From: Coenobita brevimanus
Lineage: Eukaryota > Arthropoda > Malacostraca > Decapoda > Coenobitidae
NCBI GenBank assembly: GCA_032717465.1
Contig: JAVRFU010003717.1
Span: forward strand, 37,501-101,500
DNA length: 64,000 bases
Reading direction: 5' to 3'
In this document: one piece after another, positions 1 to 10,795 of the stretch
Layout of the letters: every line of letters starts with the position of its first letter
How positions within the stretch are numbered: the stretch's first letter is position 1
Notes under the pieces: model-generated
The model's database searches: none
What the model was told of the DNA's origin: nothing
The model's input: only the letters and a program-made list of their open reading frames with translations
Made by a program: the position numbers and the translations under genes

Positions 1-215
1 CACACCCTGCCTCACCCCAGTCAGAGCCACAGCCGCTATACCCTGCCTCACCCCAGTCAGAGCCACAGCCGCCATACCCTGCCTCACCCCAGTCAGAGCC
101 ACAGCCGCCACACCCTGCTTCGCCCCAGTCAGAGCCACAGCCGCCACACCCTGCCTCACCCCAGTCAGAGCCACAGCCTCCACACCCTGACTCGCCCCTC
201 ACACAGTCAGAAGGG
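1..215. repeat. 36-bp minisatellite running off the left edge, about five copies
   Basis: Five near-identical 36-bp units begin at 1, 37, 73, 109 and 145, and a diverged sixth follows from 181. Each contains CCTGCCTCACCCCAGTCAG. The period is a multiple of three, so the frame starting at base 3 stays open to a stop at 300-302 and would give a Pro/Gln/Ser-rich 12-residue repeat (core ASPQSEPQPP). The other two forward frames are also open through most of the array, so openness alone does not prove coding. It could be the last exon of a repeat protein or a non-coding minisatellite. Confidence 0.85.
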
Positions 216-427
216 TCATCCAATGGAATGGATCTCCTCCGCCGTACGAGTTATATTTATTCGTCCGTACGGAATATAACTTTTTTCACGTCCCGGCACT
301 GAATGATTATTTATGACATGATCCTGTTCCGTTCTAACCGTTTCCTGCCACAACTTGATTCAAACGAGTCTATTCTCCATTCCACCCACTCCCTGTGGAC
401 AGAAATATCCTCCGCTCTGAACATAAA

Positions 428-675
428 CCAATACCACCCTTCCCTCTACCATACTGAACATAGCAAACACTCGCCTCTAACACATGGAACATAACAGTGT
501 CTTCTCTACCACAGTGATGATAGCTTACCTCCTCCCTTCTGTATATAGTAATTCTGTATACAGGTAAAGGGAGGTGGTGGTTATGTTCACTGTGGTATAG
601 AAGAGACTTGTTATGTTTCATGTGGTAGAGTAATTAATTGCTATGTTCAATATGGTAGTGCTATGGTATGGAGGT
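428..675. repeat. Foldback (imperfect inverted repeat), ~105-bp arms
   Basis: The stretch 430-537 reads as the reverse complement of 568-673. Paired blocks include ACCATACTGAACATAGC with GCTATGTTCAATATGGT, GGAACATAAC with GTTATGTTTC, and CTACCACAGTG with CACTGTGGTA. The centre lies near 540-567. It may be a small foldback MITE or a transcribed hairpin. No flanking duplication was identified. Confidence 0.75.
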
Positions 676-702
676 CTCTCTTCTACCACCTCCATACCAT
701 AG
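661..702. repeat. Perfect 15-bp hairpin beside the 428-675 foldback
   Basis: CTATGGTATGGAGGT (661-675) is the exact reverse complement of ACCTCCATACCATAG (688-702), with a 12-base loop. The left arm is also the outer edge of the larger foldback, so the same sequence can pair in two ways. Confidence 0.85.
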
Positions 703-1302
703 TACTTCTTCGACGGAACACTACCTTGACGTGGTGAAGAAGCTTGTGTATCCCAGTGATCAGTGAAGCTATACTAGTCAGGTTCGACCATACTAGGCAG
801 GTTCACTGTTAGGGATCAGACTAAAAGTGTTCCCCTCGCAGTATTTGCCTGAGCCGGTTCTGCGAGGTACAGGCTCGAACCATCACCTACACCACTGACA
901 AATCCTTCCATACCATGGCCCCCTAGTACTAAGCACCAAAGGAGCATCTAACCATGATGAAGATCAAACCTGCTCTAGAACAACGGCTGCTAAGAATCTC
1001 TGGAGACCGAAGGATATGCTTGTAGTTAAATCTTGGGATGTACAGCCAATCAAAAATGTACCAAGCAGGAGGGGTCCAATGGTATGTGTAATGGTCCATA
1101 TATATTGTTAAGTCTCAAGAAAAATAATCAATTATCATCTGAATATGCGTGTAATAACAACAGCCATTAAGGACTCTCACAACCATGCACTGAATGTCAT
1201 CCACAGCCAGGCAGGTTTAACAGTGATGCTTAAGAACATTTAACAATATTCGGATTTATTTAGTACTCATCGTCCATGGTGTTAATTTCTTTGTACCAAA
1301 TG
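703..1302. other. Unannotated single-copy-looking stretch
   Basis: I see no long open frame, tandem repeat, tRNA-like box or transposon terminus here. TACTAGTCAGGTTCGACC and TACTAGGCAGGTTCACTG (about 771-810) form a short local duplication. No function is assigned. Confidence 0.4.
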
Positions 1303-1329
1303 CGTACAAATAATAATACAATGGTAATA

Positions 1330-1364
<35 letters not shown>

Positions 1365-1500
1365 TAATAATAATTATAATAGCACCAACTCCAATACTGC
1401 TAATAAAAACATCAGTAATAATATTATTAATTATAATAGTCATCATCATCATCATCATCATCATTTAAAAAAGTAATAATAATAATAACAGTAATAACAG
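1303..1500. repeat. (AAT)n and (CAT)8 trinucleotide cluster
   Basis: An imperfect (AAT)n run covers about 1308-1380, a perfect (CAT)8 covers 1441-1464, and AAT-type units follow to about 1500. Open frames here translate to poly-Asn/poly-His and are microsatellite artefacts. Confidence 0.9.
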
Positions 1501-1949
1501 CAAGAACAAATACATTGCAAAATTGTCCAAGAGCAATTTTGATCAAGAAGAACTTCCCAGTCATTGCCTACAAGAAGCCGAGCTATAAACTGACCTTGAA
1601 GTCACTGTCCCAGATCCTGTACATATCACCTTAGGTCTTTATAGTCTGTAAGTCCGTTCAGTTTGGTGACTATAGCTTTAATCCTTCAGGGAAAGTTATG
1701 TGGCATCCGTAATATCCGGAAAAGTCCCACAGTTTGACACCAGACGATCTCATAGAACAATTAAACGACTGAGTCCATGCTCCTTTCCGCCATGCGGCCG
1801 CCTTAAGGCTATATTGCAGTAAAATTTCAGCTTGCTAGCTTGAGTGGTTTATGAGATAGCGAGTAATGGCCATTTAGTGTTTAAGTGGAAAAAATAATAA
1901 GAATACTGACAAAACAACAGAACTTCTCACAGGAATGCGGGAAACTTTA

Positions 1950-2232
1950 ATGATAATAATAATAAAACAATAATAATAATTATAATAATAATAATAATAG
2001 TAATAATAATAATCCATCATCCAATCCCACGTTGCCCCACGAGGAGCGTAGGAGCCCGGGGCTAGGCAAATTGGTCCCGACATTTAAGTGAAAGTGACCA
2101 GCCTCACTCATCCCTGAGTGATATTACATGAGCAATAAACCCCAACCACCCCTTGGACATAAACCTTCACCGGCTCAATCCGACTGGAGCGCCGCAATTA
2201 CCCACTAAACCACCAGGGGCCATAATTTGGTT
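1950..2232 (-). mobile_element. Possible tRNA-derived SINE ending in (ATT)n
   Basis: On the minus strand a tRNA A-box-like motif, TGGTTTAGTGG (complement of 2202-2212), is followed by a weak B-box-like GGATTGAGCC (near 2171-2181), about 200 bases of non-repetitive body and an (ATT)n tail at 1951-2013. This order is the usual SINE layout. The B box is degenerate and no target duplication was found, so the call is tentative. Confidence 0.4.
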
Positions 2233-2269
2233 ATATGGTTACCACCCCGCGTTGTAAATGGTTTTCTGG

Positions 2270-2531
2270 TGTACACCAAACCACTCGGCTTGTCAATCAG
2301 TGTAGAGTCACCCACAGGCAGAAGGAACAGGAAAGAATAAATGAAAGACAGAAGAGGGAGTGTAAAGTCACCCGTAGGCAGGACTACGAAGAAAGAATGA
2401 AGTAAAGAAAGAAGAGGAAGGAAGGAAAGGAGCGAGGAGAGGAAAGGGCAAACACCCGAGAGCAGCACTAAATCGAGTGAGTGGATGGTGAGCGCCCTCA
2501 CCTACTACAAATAATAATAATAATAATAATA
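2270..2531. repeat. Purine-rich duplicated block ending in (AAT)n
   Basis: AGAGTCACCCACAGGCAG (near 2305) recurs diverged as AAAGTCACCCGTAGGCAG (near 2366), giving two ~60-bp units in A/G-rich sequence. The block ends in (AAT)8 at 2508-2531. Confidence 0.6.
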
Positions 2532-2597
2532 TGCCTATGCAGATAAACACTGGGAAAGAAGTGCTACGAAACTCCCAAACTAAGAAAACAATTACAG

Positions 2598-2637
2598 TAT
2601 ATATATATATATATATATATATATGGGGGGTGGGGGG

Positions 2638-2693
<56 letters not shown>
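2598..2693. repeat. Compound (TA)n - G-rich - (GA)n microsatellite
   Basis: (TA)n at 2598-2624 is followed by a short G-rich bridge and about 27 GA repeats at 2640-2693. Confidence 0.95.
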
Positions 2694-2696
<3 letters not shown>

Positions 2697-3108
2697 TAAA
2701 GTATTCAAAGTAATTACATGAAAAAAATGAAGTAACTGAATAAAAATAATTATCAGAAAGACAAAAATAATAAACAAACATAGTCTTCAAACCCAAAAAT
2801 ATACAGATAAACGAATAATGATAAATAAAAATAAACAGTTTAAAACCTGGCCTTGTCATAAGCCAAATCCGTGACCCGACAAGGCCACCGTTCTAATATT
2901 GATAACTTTGCTGTGTCACTGGCCAATAAATAAATAAATGAATACACAAATAAATAAATAATCCTTTTCAGTTAACGCCATGGAATATCGCCTTTTTTTC
3001 TGTACAGAGAGGTGCAAAAGTTAGTCTGATGTCCCACTGCGTCTGTGTCACACTCAGGGCATGTCCGTCACTTTCCTCCCTGATGCATTATATAAAACAG
3101 AAACAGAT

Positions 3109-3111
<3 letters not shown>
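2694..3111. other. AT-rich unassigned sequence
   Basis: This is A-rich sequence with AAATAAAT tracts near 2925-2965. No coding frame, tRNA-like box or paired termini were recognised. Confidence 0.4.
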
Positions 3112-3146
<35 letters not shown>

Positions 3147-3345
3147 GAAATGTGTGCGAACAAGAACGGAGTTACTAGAAGCGGGAGAATCAGGCTCTAC
3201 CATGGCGTTTCGTTGATTTCTACTAGAGTTTAGCATTTCGTTTCCGCAAAAAAATAGTGGGTGACCGACGGACAGCCCCTGCTATAGATCGCCACGGAAG
3301 AGGTGTTACGAAATCTCTAAAGCCAGCCTGAGTAACACACACACA

Positions 3346-3381
<36 letters not shown>
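3112..3381. repeat. (GA)n at 3112-3144 and (CA)n at 3335-3381
   Basis: Two clean dinucleotide runs are separated by about 190 bases in which no gene was recognised. Confidence 0.95.
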
Positions 3382-3383
<2 letters not shown>

Positions 3384-3443
3384 GACCTCTTCCTCTTTAA
3401 TCATGTCTCACAACTTACCTCATGTACATATTCCTTTTACATC

Positions 3444-3448
<5 letters not shown>

Positions 3449-3508
<60 letters not shown>
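3449..3508. repeat. (CT)n microsatellite
   Basis: An uninterrupted run of about 30 CT repeats. Confidence 0.97.
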
Positions 3509-3510
<2 letters not shown>

Positions 3511-3572
3511 CTGCTCATTAACACACACCACCTCTCACGTTTCGCTCAGCTTTCCGTCCGCGTTCCTCTCTA

Positions 3573-3760
3573 ACCTGGCCTAAAACTGCCATCTCTCCAT
3601 CTTGCATGTGGAGTTGGAACGATAGATTAACACCAGAATACGATGCTAGTCACGAAGAAGTACATGGAAAGGATGCAAAACCACAGTAACTTTTTCTTCT
3701 GATAGACCAAGTAAAATAATCTGCAACAGGATGAAAATCTAGATCAAATTAAGGTGAAAG
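3573..3760 (+). repeat. Dispersed ~200-bp repeat family X, copy 1
   Basis: The copy begins CCTGGCCTAAAACTGCCATC and ends AAATTAAGGTGAAAG. Diverged relatives occur at 51,792-51,950 on the same strand and 26,701-26,897, 36,888-37,080 and 53,805-53,980 on the opposite strand. Shared landmarks are CATCTCTCCATCTTG, CACGAAGAAGT..TGGAAA.GAT, AATCTGCAACAGG and CAAATTAAGGTGAAA. No coding capacity or terminal inverted repeat was seen. It is probably a non-autonomous element of unknown class. Confidence 0.7.
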
Positions 3761-3793
3761 GACTAAAGATACTAAGCTTGTATGGTAGTGCTG

Positions 3794-3886
3794 TGCCTCC
3801 CTGCCTCACACTCCCCTGCCTCACCCTGCCTCAGCCTCACCCTGCCTCAGCCTCACCTTTCCCCTGCCTCATCCTGCCTCAATTAT
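3794..3886. repeat. Short CCTGCCTCACC minisatellite
   Basis: Variants of CCTGCCTCACC and CCTGCCTCAGCCTCACC repeat here. The core is shared with the array at 1-215 and, in reverse complement (GGGTGAGGCAGGG), with the array starting near 33,000. Confidence 0.75.
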
Positions 3887-3936
3887 GCACTCCCAGTCTA
3901 ATACCTGAGCCTTAGCTTGGTATTTAGAGGAACTTG

Positions 3937-3941
<5 letters not shown>

Positions 3942-3967
<26 letters not shown>

Positions 3968-4012
3968 ATTCTTGACTTCCTACACAACACTGTTTCCATC
4001 CGCACACGCCCA

Positions 4013-4061
<49 letters not shown>

Positions 4062-4064
4062 ATT

Positions 4065-4132
<68 letters not shown>
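3942..4132. repeat. (CT)n then two (CA)n runs
   Basis: (CT)n covers 3942-3967, (CA)n covers 4021-4058 and a second (CA)n covers 4069-4132. Confidence 0.95.
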
Positions 4133-4136
<4 letters not shown>

Positions 4137-4342
4137 GCTTCTCCATACAACTTTCTTCTCATTAAAAATCAGGTAAAGGGCACACCACCTTTAATTTGTA
4201 TGGAGGACACCTGTAATTTGGTATATGGGTATTTTTTTTTATTTAATTTGTTTTTCCTTCCTCTGCTCATCTTGTTAAAAAATAATAATAAAAATAATGT
4301 GATGGCCAAATCCAGAGGGCTTAAGCGATATAAGTTAGCGAG

Positions 4343-4605
4343 ATCAGACCCAACACCAGACGCGAGACCGGACCCAACACCACCCAGACGCGAGATCAGA
4401 CAGACCCAACACCACCCACACGCGAGACCGGACCCAACACCACCCACACCCGAGACCGGACCCAACACCACCCACACGCGAGACCGGACCCAACACCACC
4501 CACACCCGAGACCGGACCCAACACCACCCACACGCGAGACCGGACCCAACACCACCCACACGCGAGACAGGACCCAACACCACCCACACGCGAGACCGGA
4601 CCCAA
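4343..4605. repeat. 28-bp minisatellite, about nine copies
   Basis: The unit contains CACCCACACGCGAGACCGG followed by ACCCAACAC. Copies differ mainly at ACGCGAG versus ACCCGAG. Because 28 is not a multiple of three, open frames through the array cycle and are not evidence of a protein. Confidence 0.95.
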
Positions 4606-4716
4606 CCTTCAAAACATTATTAAGGAATTTTTACGTGAGGTATGGGATGATTTTATGGATGTTTACCGTATCTCTAAGAAGCCTTCACGCGCTGGCACTA
4701 ATATATGAATGAGCAG

Positions 4717-4868
4717 TGGAAATAATGAATAAAAAACTGTGAAGAGAGAATGAATGAATGCAGAGATAATGAATAAATGTGGAAACAATAAATAAAACTG
4801 TGAATAGATAATGAATGAATGCAGCGATAATGAATAAATGCGGAACTAGCGAATAAAGCTGTGTAGAC
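4717..4868. repeat. ~66-bp unit, two to three degenerate copies
   Basis: GAATGAATGCAGAGATAATG and GAATGAATGCAGCGATAATG mark successive copies of a unit that also holds AATAAATG.GGAA and AATAAA.CTGTG. Confidence 0.8.
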
Positions 4869-4979
4869 TAGCAGGAAAGAGATGACAAATTCCTTCACCT
4901 GTTTCAAGATTTTAACAGGTAATGCCGGAAATTCTCTCTCTCTCTCCACTTGACTTTAGAATTTACTTTTAGCTTGTCT

Positions 4980-5630
4980 TACCCCTCCCTTGCCCCTTTC
5001 TCCCCACTTCCCCCCACTGCTAACTGCTTTCGCTTCCTCCTCCTCCTCCTCCTTTAATTCTTCCTCCTCTTTCTTTATTCCTCCTTCTTTTAGTTTATCC
5101 ATCCTCCCTTTTTTTCCTTCTTCCTTCCTCCCTCTCTCACTCCTCTCAATCTCTTCATCTTCCTCCTTTCTTTCCTGTTTTTCTTCCTCTTCCTTCATCC
5201 CTCCCTCCCTCCCTCCTCTTCTTGCCTCCTGTTTTCCTTCCTCCCATCCAGGTTGATCCCTTCCAGCCAGGCCATTTACCATCTTCCTCCATCCTTCTCT
5301 CTCCTTCCTTCCTCCATCCATCAGCTCTCTTCCTCCTTCCTCCTTCCCTTTCCTTTCTCCTTCCTTCCTTCCTTCATCTCTCCCTTCTTTCCCTTCTTTC
5401 TGTATCTTTCCTCTACATTCACTCTTCACTTTTCTTTCCTTCCTCTCTCTCGTTCCTCCTCCCTCTATTTTTTTTTCTCACTCTCTCTCCTTCCTTCCTT
5501 CCTCTGCCTTCCCTCTATCTCTCTCTTTTCTTTCACCATTACCTCCCCTCTTCTCTCCTTCTCATCCCTTCCTCCACGTATTTTTCTCCTCCCTCCTCTC
5601 CTTCAATTCTCTCTCTCCCATCATCACATC

Positions 5631-5668
<38 letters not shown>

Positions 5669-5749
5669 CACTTTCCTCTATTTTCGTTTACTTCCACCTT
5701 TTGTGTTGTTTCTGTTCATTTTTAGTCTCTCTCTCTCTGTCTCTCTCTG

Positions 5750-5818
<69 letters not shown>
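4980..5818. repeat. ~0.84-kb polypyrimidine tract ending (CT)n-(CA)n
   Basis: The plus strand is almost entirely C/T (TTCC and CTCC variants), with (CT)n at 5634-5665, (CT)n at 5726-5769 and (CA)n at 5769-5818. All open frames here are low-complexity Ser/Leu/Phe/Pro translations with no domain. Such tracts can form triplex DNA, but no function is visible. Confidence 0.9.
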
Positions 5819-5821
<3 letters not shown>

Positions 5822-6129
5822 TCCTTCAACCACTTCACTCAGAGGAGGACTTGAGCAACCTTCAGACGGTTTCCTTCAGCTTCAGACATCCTCGCTCTGA
5901 AGGAGTAAGAAAATTCCCTTAATCCTATGAAGTAAAGACATCTATTTTAATATTTATTTTTTTTATTTACTGACTTTTACTTATTTCATTTATTTAATGT
6001 CTGTTCCATTAATTCATTTATTTAGTTACTCTTTTATTTTTCTGTTTTATTTATTCATTTACAATTTACCTATTCCGTTAGTTCATTTCTTTATTATATT
6101 TCTCTATTGCACTGGTATTTATTTATCTA
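5819..6129. other. Unassigned sequence grading into ATTT-rich DNA
   Basis: About 120 bases of mixed sequence are followed by T/A-rich TATTTATT-type DNA. No gene was recognised. Confidence 0.4.
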
Positions 6130-6715
6130 TTTTATCTATTTTACTTATTTATCTATTCGGGTTATTCTTGGGGTTAATTTTGCTGAAGAAATACTATATC
6201 AACATGGGTCCAAATTTCAACCATTCCAGAGCTACCATTACTGAAGGCCTTATGGGGGAAAATGGCCTGCCTCCTAATCAGGCCAAAAAAGGCATCAGTA
6301 ATTCTAGCCCTATGACGGGTGAGAATTAGGCCCAAGTTTACATTGCTGAGAATTAGACCCAAGTTTATAAAGCTGAGAATTAGACCCAAGTTTATAAAGC
6401 TGAGAATTAGACCCAAGTTTATATGGCTGAGAATTAGACCCAAGTTTATATGGCTGAGAATTAGACCCAAGTTTATAAAGCTGAGAATTAGACCCAAGTT
6501 TATATAGCTGAGAATTAGACCCAAGTTTATATAGCTGAGAATTAGACCCAAGTTTATATAGCTGAGAATTAGACCCAAGTTTATATAGCTGAGAATTAGA
6601 CCCAAGTTTATATAGCTGAGAATTAGACCCAAGTTTATATAGCTGAGAATTAGACCCAAGTTTATACATCAATTCTTACTCAAATTAACCCCACAAATAA
6701 TCAAGAAGTAAAATA
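6130..6715. mobile_element. Possible inverted-repeat element enclosing a 27-bp array
   Basis: TTGGGGTTAATTTTGCTGAAG (6168 onward) and its diverged reverse complement around ACTCAAATTAACCCCACAAA (6676 onward) flank the 27-bp array. Outside them, TTTTACTT-like blocks also pair. The left edge also resembles one array unit read in reverse (ACATGGGTCCAAATTTC against AAACTTGGGTCTAATTC). I cannot tell a foldback transposon from an array that acquired inverted edges. Confidence 0.4.
6318..6667. repeat. 27-bp minisatellite, about 13 copies
   Basis: The unit is GCTGAGAATTAGACCCAAGT plus TTATAxA. Copies vary at the last three bases (AAA, TGG, TAG). The period is a multiple of three, so several frames on both strands stay open for over 100 codons. 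These are artefacts. Confidence 0.97.
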
Positions 6716-7849
6716 AAAAATCTCGCTTTACGATTAAAAAAAAAAAGGGTTAGGAAAGGCGCCTCGTAGTGAAGGGGTTAATTTTTTTGTTTTCACCTCC
6801 CTTTGTTTTCTTCCCGTTTTTCTTGTCCTTAGCCTCACTGATGCTTTCCTCCACTTAGTCTTTCCTCCATGCTTCTCTCCTGTCCTCCTTCCTTTTTTTC
6901 CGCCGTGTCTCCATCCTTCCCTCTTTCCGTCTTCTCTCTTTCTCAGTGCCTTCCTTCTTATCTCCAGTGCTCTCTCTCTCCCTCCCTCCCTCTCTACCTC
7001 TGTGTTTCCCTTCTTACCTCCTGGGTTCTCCCCATCCCTCTCCTTTTCTCTCCCTCTATGCCTCCCTTCTTACCTCCAGGGCTCTCTCCCTTCGTCTCTC
7101 CCTCTCCCCATGCCATTTTTCCTTCCTCACCGCCTCCACTTGCTACCCAACCCGTCCCCCTTCTCCACTGGCCTCTTTCTATGCCAGTTTCCTTCTCCCC
7201 CCCCTCCCTCTCTCTCTCTCTCTCTCAATTTCCTTCCTTGTGCACCTTTCCTTCCTGCTTCTCACTACCCCATCTCTCCCTTTCCTTCGACTTCCCTTCT
7301 TTCCTCTCTTTTCCCTCCACTTAAATCTTTCCCTCCCTTTACCTCCATTAAATCCCTCCTTCCTCCATTTAATCTCTCCCTTCCTCCCCTAAAATCTCTA
7401 CCCCCTCCGCGCCTCCTTACATAAATCACCCGAAATCCTCGTTACGAACCAGGCTTATGCAAAAACACCTACACTCAGAGTTTTTACACCTTCCTACTTA
7501 TGTCAGCATCATCTCTCTCTCTCTTTCCTTCCTTTCACATTTTCTCCTTCCCTTTCCACTCCTCTTCCCCTCCCCCTCCCTCAACATACCCACAAAAGCT
7601 CCTCCCCTCTCTCTCTACTCCATCTGTCTTGCTTTCTTCTTTCCCTCCCTCTCTCTGCCTTCTTCCCTCCATCCCTCCACTCTGTTCCTCACTCCAACCT
7701 TTGCATAATTCACCTCACATTCTCGCCACGCACCAGCTTCATGCAAAAACATCCCCAACTCACTTTTTGACACCGCCATATTGTTTTCTTCCCGATGCTA
7801 CCACACTGCTGACGAGGTAGGGAGAGGGTGTTGGCAGAGTCCTTTTGTT
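6716..7849. repeat. Polypyrimidine-rich tract with short unassigned spacers
   Basis: Segments 6790-7400 and 7510-7690 are strongly C/T-biased on the plus strand. The segments around 7430-7500 and 7700-7760 share motifs (CCTCACATTCTCG/ACCCGAAATCCTCG, ACCAG.CTT.ATGCAAAAACA), suggesting an internal duplication of about 290 bp. No supported gene. Confidence 0.75.
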
Positions 7850-8294
7850 TCGCTACTTTCTTACGCTCCTACTTACGCTTTCACTCTCTTACTTACGTTG
7901 CTACTTACGCTCCTACTTACGTCCTCTTTTTGTTCTTAGTCTTTCTTATGCTCATACGGTTTTGGTGTGTTTGCGTATATAGTGTTCCTTTGGTACCGTA
8001 TATTTCCAAATTCTGGCACTGATATGTTTCCTTCTGCTGGCACTGATATGTTTCTTATGCCGTATACTGCCTTATGCTGGCACTAATGCTTCCTTATATC
8101 GACACTGGTAGGTTTCGTTATAGTACATGTTCCCTTATACCAGCACTGATATGTTTCCAGTTATTCGTAAACTTGCAATCTATTCAACCGTCTATTTGTC
8201 CTTATATTACACTAATCTCCTGATACCTAAACTTCTTTATAAACATTACCTATTATCTATACTTCCTGACACTTTTTTTTTTTTTTTTTTTTTT
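7850..8294. repeat. Degenerate short tandem repeats and poly-T
   Basis: GCTCCTACTTACG repeats with spacers at 7850-7922. CTGGCACTGATATGTTTC variants repeat at about 8010-8160. A T-run occupies about 8273-8294. Confidence 0.75.
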
Positions 8295-8456
8295 GCCAAA
8301 AGTCCCCTTACACCACCACTAATATTTATCTCATATTTTCGCAAACTTTCTATAATGCTGCATCCACATATCTGCACTACTGATCTTATATCCTGACACC
8401 TAATATACCATACTTCCACATACCTTTTCTTGACACCTTTTTTTGAATGAATGGAA

Positions 8457-8461
8457 GAAAG
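8457..8461. other. Target-site duplication GAAAG (left)
   Basis: GAAAG immediately precedes the first LTR and recurs immediately after the second at 18,194-18,198. A 5-bp duplication fits Ty3/gypsy-type integration. Confidence 0.9.
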
Positions 8462-9506
8462 TGTCACGGGGTTTTTATAATATCACGGTAATTTTGAAAT
8501 AAATGGTTAAATATTATTTAAATTGATAATAATATTCAATAATATTGAAGAGCAGAGACAATGATTGTCTTGCTACATCAAGCAATGATTACTTTACGCT
8601 GCTTCTTCGCACGACTCTCTGAGAACGAGAATTTATAAACTTTCTCCACAGTACACAGCAGAGACTAATTACTCACAATTGCTGAATTACTGTACTGTTA
8701 GCCTCTGGAGAAAGTTACTTCACCCCTGACAATAAATAACTAATACTAATAACAATATCAGGTCCTTGCTGGTGCATTAACTCCTAGGTGGCACAACGGA
8801 TATTAAGTTAATACAACAAGACTGGTCTAAGTACCAGTTATGAATAGTAAAACGTCTATGCAAGCTAGGAGCTATACGGAAAATAAGCTTAATTTGGATT
8901 AAATGAAACAAGATTTTACTTTACACTGAGCTCAAGGAAAAGAACTGTTAAATTTATTAATCACAAAAAATAAATTTAACGTTACAATTCAAATCAATTA
9001 AATGAGACGCACTCACTCACTCTCACAAAAGCTAAATACTTACGCCTAGAAAAAAAAAACCTTAACTGAGCTCTTAAAACTACAAAATACACAAAAGAAA
9101 TATCAATCGATGAATGCTATGTATCACCCGAGGGGGGGGGGGGAGTACTGGGATTAACTGTACTAGTGGAGCTTGGGGTGCTAGCTGACCTCTCCACTTC
9201 TGAGCACAGAACCTTTCTCCGTCACAGCAAACACAAGACTGCTTTCAAATACATTGTATGGGCAGGACGCAAGGCGTGGCTAACGGTTGAGGGAAGCAGA
9301 GGCGAACGATAAAGAAACAATTGTATCGCTCAGTAGCGCACTTAGTGACGTGCATTAAATCGGTCACTTTTGAAAGTGACGAATGTTTTGAAAAGTATAC
9401 TCCGAAAGGGAGGGAGAAACGGTTAGCTGAGCGATACACAGTGAGTTTTCCACTAATAGTTCGTGGATTCTCACAAAAGGGAAATGTCGCGAATTGATTC
9501 GTGACA
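8462..9506 (-). repeat. 3' LTR (left LTR)
   Basis: It begins TGTCACGGGGTTTTTATAAT and ends GTGACA, a 6-bp terminal inverted repeat. It matches 17,148-18,193 almost completely. A purine-biased stretch just inside (minus strand, ending AGGGGCGTAA at the LTR edge) is the only polypurine-tract candidate and is weak. Confidence 0.95.
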
Positions 9507-10149
9507 TTACGCCCCTACAAAATTAAATTTTTTCCTTATGGGAAAAAATTTGTGGATATATATATATATATATACATATCCTAAGTCATTCACACAAGAT
9601 TCACACTGTGGTGTGTGTGCTATCCTGCTACAGGAGAAAGTCGCAGTCGCCAGTGAGCGAAAAAACCTCGTATTTACGTTAATAAAAGCAAGCTTGAGGG
9701 AAAAACTCCGTGACGACGGTGAAATCCTGTACTCAGGTCAAACTGAGCGAAAAGTCGCTACATTTACACTGACAACTAATTGTTGTGTAGTGTGATGTAT
9801 GTAATACACGGTGTAGGTGTGACAGTTGTAGTGTAACTGTACCTACGTGTAAAATGACATAGTAAATAATATGGCGACGACGAAGGCAGAGGAGAAGAGG
9901 CGGCAGCGTGCGGCAGACGATCAGCTGGCCCGCACAGCAAAACTGCTACACCCATTGCTAAACCTGCAAAACCAATTGAGGTGGAGCATCAAAAGTGTCA
10001 ATGAGACAAAATTCTTATTAAGTTACAATTACTCTCTCTGCCTAGCAATCAGTACGTGCTACGAAAAGTACGCTCTGGCTGAAAAATACGAGTGACAGCC
10101 TAAGCTTCGTACATTCGAGGTCGCCATTAATTATAGCACACTATTATGT
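9507..10149 (-). other. Internal retrotransposon region next to the 3' LTR, unassigned
   Basis: This lies where a minus-strand element would have its 3' end, but I recognise no RT, RNase H or integrase motif on the minus strand. On the plus strand two small frames are open (9538-9795, 9871-10,095). The second starts with ATG and is Lys/Arg/Ala-rich, then Leu-rich, with no known motif. A (TA)n run lies near 9556-9575. Confidence 0.4.
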
Positions 10150-10795
10150 CAGCAAGTTGAGAATCCCTGTGCAACCTCGGGTCTTCCATAGCCTCGAACC
10201 ACACACGGGTCCTCAACCTGTGCCTTAACCTACAGTACTTATATTAATATCGAGGAGCTGAGAATCCTTGTGCAAACTTGGGTCTTCCATAGCCTCAAGT
10301 CGCCTCTGCAGAGTTCTCACTTCCCCCTTAATCTACAATACAATACTTATATTAGTACCGGGAAGCTGAGAATCCTTGTGCAAACTTGGGTCTTCCATAG
10401 CCTCAAGTCGCCTCTGCGGAGTTCTCTCTCGAACTTCCCCCTTAACCTACAGTACAATACTTATATTAGTACCGGGAAGCTGAGAATCCTTGTGCAAACT
10501 TGGGTCTTCCATAGCCTCAAGTCGCCTCTGCGGAATTCTCACTTCCCCTTTAACCTACAGTACAATACTTATATCAGTACCGGGAAGCTGAGAATCCTTA
10601 TGCAAACTTGGGTCTTCCATAGCCTCAAGTCGCCACTGAGGAGTTCTCTCTCGAACTTCCCCCTTAACCTACAGTACTTCTATTAGTACCGGGAAGCTGA
10701 GAATCCTTATGCAAACTTGGGTCTTCCATAGCCTCAAGTCGCCACTGCGGAGTTCTCTCTCGAACTTCCCCCTTAACCTACAGTACTTCTATTAG
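10150..10795. repeat. ~108-114-bp tandem array inside the retrotransposon (left part)
   Basis: The motif GAGAATCCTTGTGCAAACTT followed by GGGTCTTCCATAGCCTCAAG recurs near 10,158, 10,260, 10,368, 10,482, 10,590 and 10,699. A further copy at about 14,330 shows the array was continuous before the LINE landed in it. Confidence 0.95.
10785..10795. other. 11-bp target-site duplication of the LINE (left)
   Basis: ACTTCTATTAG occurs at 10,785-10,795 and again at 14,307-14,317, exactly bounding the LINE. The right copy continues into the tandem unit (TACCGGGAAGCTG). Confidence 0.92.

Noticed and set aside
4169..4612. Gly/Trp/Cys/Val-rich minus-strand frame
   Set aside because: Translation of the 28-bp minisatellite in rotating frames. 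No domain.
5222..5900. 215-codon Ser/Leu/Phe/Pro frame
   Set aside because: Pure polypyrimidine translation. Frames on both strands are open for the same reason.
6174..6672. Long open frames on both strands across the 27-bp repeat
   Set aside because: The period is a multiple of three and lacks stops in several frames, so the openness is automatic.
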